DNA of 9,366 nt from Bacillota bacterium (GTDB lineage: Bacteria > Bacillota > Clostridia > Clostridiales > Caloramatoraceae): contig JAEZLD010000159.1 of NCBI GenBank assembly GCA_023415335.1, positions 1-9,366 of the forward strand, in the 5' to 3' direction. The notes beneath the pieces were generated by a model, which saw nothing but the letters and a program-made list of their open reading frames with translations, made no database searches and was not told where the DNA came from. The position numbers were made by a program, and so were the translations under genes. Every line of letters starts with the position of its first letter. The stretch's first letter is position 1. This document shows positions 1-7,900 of this stretch, one piece after another.

Positions 1-378
1 CGTTCTATAAGAAGGACTCTGCAGAACACCTTTGTCTGCCTTATAACCTTGTCCAGCCTTAGGAAAAAGCCCCTTACTGCAAAAAGGCAGGACAAGGCTA
101 TGGAGGCATTGAAGGATTTAATAATAAAAAGCGTCAGAAAAGAAGACGCTGTTGCACGTTACAGCGTAACACAGTACGTTATGCTTTTAGATACAAGGAC
201 AAAGGATAATGCCAAGCTTGTGATAGAGAGGATTGCCAGTAGATTTTACAAGGAATACAAGGAGGATTCGATTTTGCTCAGCAGCAGGCTTGCTATTGTT
301 GAGCCACCAGAAAAAAAGAATAAGGACCAGGTTTGTGACCAGGTTGTGACTGACTTGGATATAATGAGTGTAAAGTAA
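1..378 (+). CDS. C-terminal fragment of a probable SARP/BTAD-type transcriptional regulator
   Basis: The reading frame is open from base 1 to the TAA at 376-378, so this is the 3' end of a gene that starts upstream; the TTG at 49 is internal. The visible 125 residues resemble a degenerate GGDEF-like domain: a helix with KAMEALKDLI, the stretch RKEDAVARYSVTQYVMLL, then a helix with VIERI. This pattern is the one I associate with the C-terminal extension of clostridial SARP-type activators, in which a winged helix and BTAD repeats come first. The catalytic GGDEF residues are absent, so cyclic-di-GMP synthesis is not expected. The final 25 or so residues are charged and look like a disordered tail. 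The target genes cannot be told; the gene ends 62 bases before the secreted-protein gene. Family assignment is from motif memory only, and a plain diverged GGDEF protein is the alternative. Confidence 0.55.
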   Translation, partial: RSIRRTLQNTFVCLITLSSLRKKPLTAKRQDKAMEALKDLIIKSVRKEDAVARYSVTQYVMLLDTRTKDNAKLVIERIASRFYKEYKEDSILLSSRLAIVEPPEKKNKDQVCDQVVTDLDIMSVK

Positions 379-383
379 TACAA

Positions 384-412
384 TTACATAAAAATAATTG
401 CATAAATATAAA
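384..412 (+). promoter_or_regulatory. Possible promoter of the secreted-protein gene
   Basis: TTACAT (384-389) and TATAAA (407-412) are separated by 17 bases and lie just upstream of the gene at 441. The -35 is a poor match to TTGACA. The inverted repeat CAATTA (381-386) / TAATTG (395-400), with an 8-base spacer, overlaps the -35 and could be an operator. In such AT-rich DNA both could arise by chance. Confidence 0.35.
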
Positions 413-440
413 TACTAAAGCATAAGAAAGGGTGAAAAAG

Positions 441-1319
441 ATGAAAAAGAATATTACGACTGCATTAAGTGTTTTTATAGTGGTGTTGCTCATGTTCACA
501 GTATTTAAGCCTGCTCGGTCATTTGCACAAACCGGTAATGAGGATAAGCTTGAAAAGGTTGATGGTAACAGTTTGAAGCTTAAGCCTGTCGAAGGTGTTC
601 CGAAGGTACCAGATGGAAGCTATTACATTGTAGATATATCAAATGCGGAATACATTGCAATCAAACAGGCTAATAAATTTGTGCTAGTGTGGACAGAGAG
701 CAGCAATCAAGCTGATATAATAACAGAGCTTAAAAAATATGATAATAGCGTTAAGAGCTATGATGACAAATACTTCATATTTGTAAGCGGAGACGGAAAG
801 ATATACCCTTATGAAGGGGCACCCAGAACAGGAAGTGAAATAGGAGATTATTTCGTTTCAGAAGGAAAGTTTTATATTCAGGAGAATAAGGTAAGCCACT
901 ATGTAATTAAGACTAATCCGGTGCCACCAACGTCAGAGCCACCAACATCGGAGCCGCCGACAAGTACCCCACCAACCACAGAGGTACCAACATCGGAGCC
1001 ACCGACAAGTACCCCACCAACCACAGAGGTACCAACGTCACAGCCACCGACAACAGAGGTTCCGACCACCACACCGCCACCAACAACTGAAGAACCCATA
1101 GACATACCAGAGACAGATGTACCGCTGACACCACCCTCAAACACTCCAACAACACAGGTGCCAACAACCGACCCTGGTGAAGAGCTGGAGGATATAGAGG
1201 ATGAAGAAATCCCATTGGCAGGTCCAGACACCGGAGATGCTGGCATGGGAGGAGCATTGGTAATGGGAGTTTTAAGCCTTATAGGCGGAGTATATGTATA
1301 TAAGACTAAAAAGCGTTAA
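441..1319 (+). CDS. Secreted Pro/Thr-rich protein with PXTG-type wall-sorting signal
   Basis: A 292-residue surface protein of unknown function. I chose ATG 441 because the ribosome binding site GAAAGGGTG ends six bases before it; the in-frame GTG at 432 lies inside that site. Residues 1 to about 28 form a signal peptide: MKK, a hydrophobic core, and a likely cut after SFA. Residues 30-155 form a globular part I do not recognise. Residues 156-225 are a Pro/Thr/Ser/Glu-rich stalk with two near-identical 15-residue units (168-182 and 183-197), of a type that often spans the peptidoglycan. An acidic patch (EELEDIEDEE) follows, then GPDTG at 261-265, a hydrophobic segment at 270-287 and a KTKKR tail. 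This is the architecture of sortase substrates, although the first motif residue is Gly rather than the Leu of LPXTG. It is probably monocistronic, with a terminator right behind it. No sortase gene is in the window. A plain C-terminally membrane-anchored protein is the alternative. Confidence 0.85.
   Translation: MKKNITTALSVFIVVLLMFTVFKPARSFAQTGNEDKLEKVDGNSLKLKPVEGVPKVPDGSYYIVDISNAEYIAIKQANKFVLVWTESSNQADIITELKKYDNSVKSYDDKYFIFVSGDGKIYPYEGAPRTGSEIGDYFVSEGKFYIQENKVSHYVIKTNPVPPTSEPPTSEPPTSTPPTTEVPTSEPPTSTPPTTEVPTSQPPTTEVPTTTPPPTTEEPIDIPETDVPLTPPSNTPTTQVPTTDPGEELEDIEDEEIPLAGPDTGDAGMGGALVMGVLSLIGGVYVYKTKKR
941..1030 (+). repeat. Two tandem 45-bp units in the Pro/Thr stalk
   Basis: Units 941-985 and 986-1030 differ at one base only (G956 versus A1001), a silent change in a proline codon. 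A partial half-unit precedes them (926-940) and a shortened 30-bp copy follows (1031-1060) that lacks the middle 15 bases. The unit length is a multiple of three, so gain or loss of copies keeps the frame and changes the stalk length by 15 residues (PTSEPPTSTPPTTEV). Confidence 0.9.
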
Positions 1320-1329
1320 ATAAAGCTTA

Positions 1330-1363
1330 AAAAGGGTACTGCCGAAACAGGCAGTACCCTTTT
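1330..1363 (+). terminator. Strong intrinsic terminator, possibly bidirectional
   Basis: A perfect 14-bp stem (1330-1343 with 1350-1363) with a 6-base loop (GAAACA). Its A-rich left end and T-rich right end supply a short U tract on either strand. It begins ten bases after the stop codon of the secreted-protein gene and would end that transcript. On the - strand the run of five T could stop a transcript coming from the region before addB. Confidence 0.9.
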
Positions 1364-1370
1364 AAATATG

Positions 1371-1650
1371 GAAGGCATACAGCCTTCGTCCCGGGATTGG
1401 CAAGTCTTATGAGGCTTAAGCATATGCCTTGTTGCTAAGTTTAGTGAATAAGGGGTTAAAAGCATTAGGCATTGGCCGGGCATGGGCTTTAAATAAGGCG
1501 AAGCACTGTTATCTTCAGGTTCGTCTTCCTGGGCTGTGCACAGGCACCAGGTGAAGTCCCATGCTTTGGCTGGTTCCTACCAGACAGCTATACATCCCAT
1601 GCCGAGAATGTACAACCGATCTGCAGAAATGCCAGCTCAGCTTCGCAGGA
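1371..1650 (+). ncRNA. Candidate structured RNA or long leader upstream of addB (family unassigned)
   Basis: The 375 bases between the terminator and addB contain no convincing ORF but are clearly less AT-rich than the other intergenic stretches. Complementary segments I can see: 1372-1379 with 1423-1430 (8 bp); 1402-1407 with 1412-1417 (one G-U); 1468-1473 with 1628-1633; 1479-1486 with 1596-1603 (8 bp); 1525-1532 with 1547-1556 (8 bp with a 2-base bulge); 1570-1574 with 1579-1583 (tetraloop TCCT); 1498-1504 with 1640-1646 (7 bp), which crosses the 1479-1603 helix and would make a pseudoknot. Several helices use G-U pairs that would be A-C mismatches on the other strand, which weakly favours + transcription. 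A weak promoter, TTGGCA (1397-1402), 18 bases, CATATG (1421-1426), would start the RNA near 1433. No terminator is visible before addB, so it could be a 5' leader. I do not recognise the family; the roughly 200-nt raiA motif RNA, common in Clostridia, is one candidate to test. Ends are approximate. Confidence 0.45.
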
Positions 1651-1702
1651 CTCCCGATACATATATAATTCCCAACCTTTAACGTATTATGCCATGCACT
1701 TA

Positions 1703-1711
1703 TGATATAAT
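1703..1711 (+). promoter_or_regulatory. Extended -10 promoter of addB-addA
   Basis: TGATATAAT matches the extended -10 consensus TGnTATAAT (hexamer 1706-1711). No good -35 lies 16-18 bases upstream, which is usual for extended -10 promoters. Transcription would start near 1718, just ahead of the ribosome binding site AAGGAGGG (1727-1734). The site lies downstream of the ATG at 1689, so that longer start would be absent from this transcript. Confidence 0.6.
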
Positions 1712-1739
1712 TATAAATATTATTCTAAGGAGGGATTTC

Positions 1740-4700
1740 ATGAGCAGGCTTTTGTATTATTCACAAATTACAGGCAATGTGCATGATAATATATACGACC
1801 TGTGCTGCCAGAACATAAAGCAGGGCAGGAGGGTTATATACATTGCCCCTTCAAGGGAGCTTATATTCAAGGTCAGGAAGGACATATCCTCCCTAATGGG
1901 GGGAATTATTAATATGGATGTTATGAGCTTTGATGACCTGGAAACGGAGATACTTAAAGGCTGCGGCAAATCAGCATACGGTGCGGATTGCAGTGCCTTG
2001 TCCATAATACTTGCAGGAATTCTTGAAAAGCTTGCCATGAGCGGCAGTACATCCTTTTTTACCAGTGTTCTTGACAAGCCTGGCTTTGTAGAGGGTTGTC
2101 TAAGGTCCATAAGGAGGCTGAAGCGTTCCATGGCATTTCCTGATGATTTAAAGGCTCTCAAGGACACCCTGAAAGAGCAGAGGGAGTTGTTCTTAAAGCT
2201 ATCAGACCTTGAAGTAATATACAGGGCTTATGAAGACGAGCTTAAGAAGCTAAGGATAAGGGACAGCGAGGATATTGCAATAGAGGCTGCAGGCCTTTCA
2301 AGGGAGGCTTCCATATTCTCCTCCATGGGGCTTATGGTGATTGATGGATTTATTGATATAGACTCCGTAAACTGGGAGCTTTTAAGAAACGTTGTAGATT
2401 CATATCCCCAGGCAGACTATATCTGCAGCGTGCCCTTTAAGGCACCATCTGCAAGGGATTTTGTTGAATCACAGATTATAAAGGACCTCTCCTCTATAGG
2501 ATTTGACCTTGTGGAGGAGAACACTGAGGCCGCCCAGCCAACCCTTCAGGGACTTTTCTCCCTAAACCCAGAAAGATCTGGTGATGCCTCTTTCATAAGC
2601 ATAAACGGGTTTCCCTGCGTAGAAGATGAGGTACGGGGGGCTGCCAGGAGGATAAAGCAGCTGGTAATGGAAGGAGAGAGACCTGACCGTATGGCTGTTG
2701 TCATAACCAGCGATAATGACTACAGGGATGTATTGCCTGATATATTCAGCGAAATGGGACTTCCTCTTGATATGGGCCAGAGGATTCCTCTTTCATCACA
2801 TCCTGTGGCCAGGGATTTATGGACACTGCTGACATTGAAGCTTAGAGGCATGAACGTGGACGGGCTTTTGGGAGCTATAGATTCAAGATACTTCGGCCTT
2901 GTTTCACTGGAGCACCGGAAAAAAGCAGAGGAAGTCATAAGAAAGCTATATGACGGGGAAAACACCATCTCTGTCCTTGAAAAGGCATCCCTCTCCACGG
3001 ATGACTCGGGCTATACGAAACAGCAGCTTGAATGGGCTATGGAGGCATATTGTAAGGCAAAGGATATAATTGAACAGCTGCCCGATGAAGGCATGATAGG
3101 AGACCTGGTAGGAAAGCTGGCAGGGATTCTTGATTCCTTTAAAATACGGGAGAGCCTGGTGAAGCTTTACAAGGGAGGCCTTATAAGCTCGGAGCTTTTC
3201 ATAAGGGATGTGAAGGGTCATTTTTCTATTATGGAAACCTTAAATGAAATAAACAGGCTTTACAATCTTGCAGGGGGGGATAAAAGAACCATTTCCTTCA
3301 GGGAGTTTGCCTCAATCATAAACGAGTCCCTGAAGAAGAAAACCATAACCCTTGCTCAAAGCGGAAGGGAGGGCATAAGGGCCCTAAAGCCTGATGTGTT
3401 CAGGGGGGTGGACTATGACTATGTATTCTTTCTTGGACTTAACGAGGGAGTATACCCTAAGCCATCCTCAAAAGGTGGCCTCTTTACTGTGAGGGAAAGG
3501 GAAGTCCTTGTTAAGAAGGGGCTGGATTTAGGCTGCCGCACCCTGGAGCTTTCAAGAAGCAAGATAGCCTTCATGCTCACCTGCTGCTCTGCTCGTAAGA
3601 AGCTTTTTCTAAGCTACAGGACAACTAGCGAGGACGGCTCCTACATGATTAAGTCACCCTTCCTAGATGAGCTGGAGAGGCTTTATGAAAAAAGCGAGAT
3701 AGCTAAGGTTACAGTGGGTAAGCGCTGCATGAGGGAAAGATTTGAGGCCTCCATAGATGAGATATGGAGCGTAGATGAGGCAGTTGATTCTTTGCTTATA
3801 AGCGAATGGCAGAAGCCTAAAGCTGACACCAGGCTCCAGGGGCTAAGGAAAACCTTAAGCTCAAGGGGCATGGACAGCAGGCTTATGGACTTGTACCGTT
3901 TGGGAACAATAGAAAAAACAAGGCGGCAGGGGCAGGAGTTTGACAAATACGACGGGCTTATAAAGGGAGTTAATACAGACCAGAGAAGGAAGGACTACTG
4001 TTTCAGCGCCTCCCAGATAAACAGCTATGCCTCCTGCCCATTTAAGTATTACATGGAAAGGGTACTTGGAATATCCACCTATGAGGATGACGGAGAGTTT
4101 AGCTCCATAAGCGAGGGCACTCTTTACCATGAGGTGCTTAAGTTTTATTATGAAAAAACCGAGGACCTGTATACCCTTGACCTTGACCTGCTTGAGAAGG
4201 GGCTTGAGATGGCCCTTGCTAGAATAAACGATAAAAGGCTTGTGAATATTGTTCGCCAGATGAAGGTTGATGAGATAAGGACTGCGCTGAAGCTGTTCCT
4301 TCTAAAGGACATAGATTTATTCAAGAGCTACAGGGACAGTACGGGAAGGGAGCTTAGGCCCACCTACCTGGAATTCAGGGTAAATGAGATAAATGCCTTC
4401 AGTCCATATATTTTTATAGCCAATATTGACAGGGTGGACCTGGAGTATGAGGATGACAAGCCAACTGGCAGGTTCATAATGTATGACTATAAAAAGAAGA
4501 ACAAAAAAAGCACCAGGGACTGTCTTGGGGGGGCTGATTTCCAGCTGGCTGTATACTACCAATGCATTCAAAGGGAGCTTAAAACAAGGCTTCCGGAAGC
4601 TCCTCTGGAGTGTATGGGCCTGCTGTACTGCTCTATAGAAAAGCCTGACAGGGATGGTCTTATAAGGGATGAGTATAAAAAGTCTTTAGGCAAATCAAGA

Positions 4701-4901
4701 AAGCAGGACACTCTGGGTCAGGCAGGCTTTACTTACTCAATGGAGTTTTTAGACGAGAGGATAAAGGAACTTTCAGGAAGGATTGCCTCGGGAAACTTCA
4801 CCCTTAAGGATTCCTGTCCTATTGAAGGAACCGGCTTCAAGTGCGAATTCTACCAGGCCTGTAGGTTTGACAGGTACAGAATAAGGAATAAGAGGAGGTG
4901 A
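1740..4901 (+). CDS. addB: ATP-dependent helicase/nuclease subunit B (AddB/RexB)
   Basis: AddB pairs with AddA to unwind and resect double-strand DNA ends, giving 3' tails for RecA; it supplies one nuclease and, in studied relatives, Chi recognition. I chose ATG 1740, five bases after AAGGAGGG, giving 1053 residues, somewhat shorter than Bacillus AddB (about 1160). The inactive helicase-like core shows the family landmarks VIDGFIDID, SSHPVARDL and FFLGLNEGVYP (about 563-573). The C-terminal RecB-type nuclease has H797 (LYHEVL), D897 (NIDRVD), D916 and K918 (YDYK), then FQLAVYY, so the active site is intact. Likely iron-sulfur ligands are C766 (YASCPFKYY) and C1026, C1035, C1041. Two oddities: the N-terminal Walker A of Bacillus AddB is replaced by SQITGNVHD (8-16), and the last three cysteines are spaced CX8CX5C instead of CX2CX5C. 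The stop codon overlaps the addA ribosome binding site. Confidence 0.95.
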   Translation: MSRLLYYSQITGNVHDNIYDLCCQNIKQGRRVIYIAPSRELIFKVRKDISSLMGGIINMDVMSFDDLETEILKGCGKSAYGADCSALSIILAGILEKLAMSGSTSFFTSVLDKPGFVEGCLRSIRRLKRSMAFPDDLKALKDTLKEQRELFLKLSDLEVIYRAYEDELKKLRIRDSEDIAIEAAGLSREASIFSSMGLMVIDGFIDIDSVNWELLRNVVDSYPQADYICSVPFKAPSARDFVESQIIKDLSSIGFDLVEENTEAAQPTLQGLFSLNPERSGDASFISINGFPCVEDEVRGAARRIKQLVMEGERPDRMAVVITSDNDYRDVLPDIFSEMGLPLDMGQRIPLSSHPVARDLWTLLTLKLRGMNVDGLLGAIDSRYFGLVSLEHRKKAEEVIRKLYDGENTISVLEKASLSTDDSGYTKQQLEWAMEAYCKAKDIIEQLPDEGMIGDLVGKLAGILDSFKIRESLVKLYKGGLISSELFIRDVKGHFSIMETLNEINRLYNLAGGDKRTISFREFASIINESLKKKTITLAQSGREGIRALKPDVFRGVDYDYVFFLGLNEGVYPKPSSKGGLFTVREREVLVKKGLDLGCRTLELSRSKIAFMLTCCSARKKLFLSYRTTSEDGSYMIKSPFLDELERLYEKSEIAKVTVGKRCMRERFEASIDEIWSVDEAVDSLLISEWQKPKADTRLQGLRKTLSSRGMDSRLMDLYRLGTIEKTRRQGQEFDKYDGLIKGVNTDQRRKDYCFSASQINSYASCPFKYYMERVLGISTYEDDGEFSSISEGTLYHEVLKFYYEKTEDLYTLDLDLLEKGLEMALARINDKRLVNIVRQMKVDEIRTALKLFLLKDIDLFKSYRDSTGRELRPTYLEFRVNEINAFSPYIFIANIDRVDLEYEDDKPTGRFIMYDYKKKNKKSTRDCLGGADFQLAVYYQCIQRELKTRLPEAPLECMGLLYCSIEKPDRDGLIRDEYKKSLGKSRKQDTLGQAGFTYSMEFLDERIKELSGRIASGNFTLKDSCPIEGTGFKCEFYQACRFDRYRIRNKRR
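4893..4900 (+). promoter_or_regulatory. addA ribosome binding site overlapping the addB stop codon
   Basis: AGGAGGTG lies within the last codons of addB; the TGA is 4899-4901 and the addA ATG follows at 4906. This layout suggests translational coupling, which would keep the two subunits in balance. Confidence 0.85.
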
Positions 4902-4905
4902 GCAT

Positions 4906-7900
4906 ATGGATAAGAGGATAGAAGAGCTTATGAAGGAATATGGGGTAAACCTGGAGCAGTGCGGCGCCATAGACATAAGCAGAAACATTGCACTCCATGC
5001 CGGTGCAGGCTCTGGAAAGACAAGGGTGCTCACCAGAAGGTTCATAAGGCTACTGAAGGAGGATAAAAGCTGCAGTGTGGATAACATTGTAGCAATAACC
5101 TTCACGGAAAAGGCTGCCCTTGAAATGAAGGAGAGGATAAGAGCTATTGTTGAGGAAAACATAAGGTCTGCAGAAGCGCCTGAGTATACTGCAAGATGGA
5201 AGCAGGTAAAGGATGATCTGTCATCTGCTTCCATAAGCACCCTCCATAGCTTCTGCGACAGCATTATAAGGGAAAATTATTGCCTTTTAGGGCTGGAGCC
5301 TGACTATGACATAATTGAGGATGTGGACAGGAAGGTGATTCTAAACAGGCTATCGGATGAGTGCATAAACAGACTTTTGGAGGAAAATGAGAAAACAGGA
5401 GGGTCCCAAAGGCTGCTTTCACTTTACGGAACCTCCTGCATAACTGGAGGGAAGCTTGCAGCATGCCTGCAGGATTTATGCTCCAAGATAAAGGAAGGTG
5501 CCTATGATTTTAAGGAGATTAAGAAGGCAACAGAGGAGAACATAGAGAATGTCACAAGCCTGGCAGGAGAAACCCTTGACAGGGATATGATAGATGCCAT
5601 CCATTCATCCCAGATGCTTGTACTTGATATGGCACAGGCCTTAGAACAGGCATATGGGGACTATAAGAGAAAGGAAGGGCTGCTGGATTTCAATGATCTG
5701 GAGCTTTATGCACTGAGGATACTTGAAAATGTACAGGTCTTAGAAAAGTACAGGGAAAGGTACAGGTATTTCCTTGTGGATGAATTCCAGGATACCAATG
5801 AGGTTCAAAGAAGGATACTCTACAGCCTTGTACAGAATATGGATGGCACGCTGAGCCCAAGAAAGCTGTTCATAGTGGGAGACCATAAGCAGGCCATATA
5901 TGGCTTCAGAGGCACTGACTATAGGATATTCAGCCAGGTGTCAGAGGATATAAGCAGGAACGGTTCCATAAAGGAGCTTTCCACCTGCTACAGAAGCTAT
6001 CCTAACGTGGTAAACACTGTAAACCAGCTTTTTTCAAAGCTTCTTAAACCCTATGAGCCTCTGAAGGTATCCCCTGACAAGGAAAAGGCAGAGGGGCTGA
6101 AAACAGAGCTTATTATATTCACACCCCTCCCAGAGAAGGACATGGCAGGAGATGCCTGGAAGAAGGACAAGGGCATTTTGAAGACAGGTACTGACGGGGA
6201 GAAGATAAAGGCCTTCCTAAAAGCCATAAACATAGAAAGCACTCCTGATGCTAAGGCTGACATACTTGGTGACGTGCTTGCTGCAAGGATAAGGAAGCTT
6301 AAGGAGCAGGGCTTTGAATACAGGGACATAGCGGTGCTTCTGAGAACCAGAAGCAGCCTTGCTTCCTATGAGGATGCCCTCAAAAGAAGCTGCATACCCT
6401 ACTGTGTTATGGGAGGTATAGGGTTCTTTGACAAGCAGGAGATAGTGGATATACTAAACACCTATGAGCTTGTTTTCTCACCTGAGAGCCTGACCTCTAT
6501 AGCAGCATCCCTAAGGTCCCCTATATTCGGAATTGCTGACGACTGCCTCTTCCAGGTATTCCAGTACCTGAAGGATAAATGCGATTTAACCGATTCACTT
6601 AGAAGGGCCTCAGAGGAAGCTGATGGGGACAGCGCCTATGCCTTAAGCAGGGCAGCAGGACTTATAGACAACCTTGTGGGGGTAAGCGGCCTTTACAGTG
6701 CTGGGGACTTCCTAAGAATTATGATAAGGGAGCTTAGCTATAAGGAGATATTGCTTACCCAGGAGCAGGGCTTCCAGAAGTATAGGAACATAGAGAAGCT
6801 CATAAGGATAGCAGACGAGTTTGATGCTAAGGATATGTACCATGCAAGGGAGTTTATAGACTATATAAACCTTCTCAGGCAGGAGGATTCCCACAGCGGT
6901 GATGCACTGCTTGATACCGAGGACAGCGATGCCGTAAAGATACTTACAATACATGCCTCCAAGGGGTTGGAATTCAGGGCAGTGCTAATACCGGGAATAG
7001 ACGGAAGCCTTACCATGCAGCCCATGAGGATGATGAACGATATAGTGTTTGATTCTAAGTATGGGATAATTGCAGGCTTTAAGGGGGATGGCAGCAGCAA
7101 CCTTAACCCCATATACGGCCGCATGCAGGAGGAATACAAAGCAAGGCTCATAGATGAGGGAAAAAGACTTCTTTATGTTGCTGCTACCAGAGCCATAGAG
7201 TATTTAGGCTTCCTAGGCTGTGACTGCAACATAGAAAAGCTGAATGAGGATAAGCTGGACTCCTTCGTAAAGCAGATAAGGTATGCTCAGATACAATGCG
7301 GAGCTGTGGAAGGCTTTACAGAGGTGGATGGAAACCAGCTGCTTGTGGAATATGGGGAAAACTCAAAGGAGGAGAGCCTGGCAGAGTCAGGCTCCGGGGA
7401 AAAGGCAGAGTATGCCCACCTGGAAGACAGGGTGCTTTTCTCCTGCACAAGGGAGCCCTCAGACCAGGCAAGCATAAGCCGCTATATGACCTTTAAAAAG
7501 TGCAGGAGGCAGTACTATTTCAGCTGCAAGGCAGGGCTGGGCAGCATGAGCTTTGAAGATGAGGACAGTCTCCGTGAGGAGAGGGCAATAAACAAAGGAA
7601 GCCTTGAGGAGGATGAGGATAGGAACAGGTTCAGAGCCTCCTTCCGGGGAACGGTTGTTCACTCCATAATTGAGAATCTGGTAAAGGGAAACGTACCGGA
7701 AGAGAGGGCAGAGGACATAATAGACAAGGCTGTGCAGTCCTATGAGCCCCACGACAAGGTGCAAAGGCAGAATCTAAAGTCAGATGTAGTGCGTTATGTG
7801 GATAACTTCTATCATGTAGAGGATAAGTTTTCGTCCTCTATATCAGGGAGACCTGTGAAAAGGGAAACCGAGCTGGAGTTTAGGATGCCCCTTATGGAAA

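Noticed and set aside
49..51. TTG 49 as start of the first gene
   Set aside because: The frame is open back to base 1 and the product is clearly a C-terminal domain fragment.
432..440. GTG start at 432 for the surface protein
   Set aside because: It lies inside the ribosome binding site serving ATG 441, and the signal peptide begins naturally with MKK from 441.
926..1060. CRISPR-like array
   Set aside because: The units are directly adjacent without spacers, lie in frame in a coding region and encode a Pro/Thr stalk.
899..1257. Two overlapping minus-strand ORFs opposite the Pro/Thr repeat
   Set aside because: They are reverse readings of a low-complexity repeat (Gly/Val/Ser-rich or Leu-rich), with no ribosome binding site or recognisable domain.
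1689..1739. Longer AddB start at ATG 1689
   Set aside because: The extra residues are encoded by the -10 promoter element and ribosome binding site; ATG 1740 has an ideal AAGGAGGG five bases upstream.
1364..1739. tmRNA, SRP RNA, RNase P RNA or T-box leader in the pre-addB gap
   Set aside because: I looked for their hallmark sequences (tag peptide, GGAAGGAAGCAG-type SRP loop, GAGGAAAGTCC, T-box AGGGTGG) on both strands and saw none.
7283..7496. Two short + strand ORFs inside addA
   Set aside because: They are in other frames of the linker before the AddA nuclease and have no ribosome binding site or known domain.
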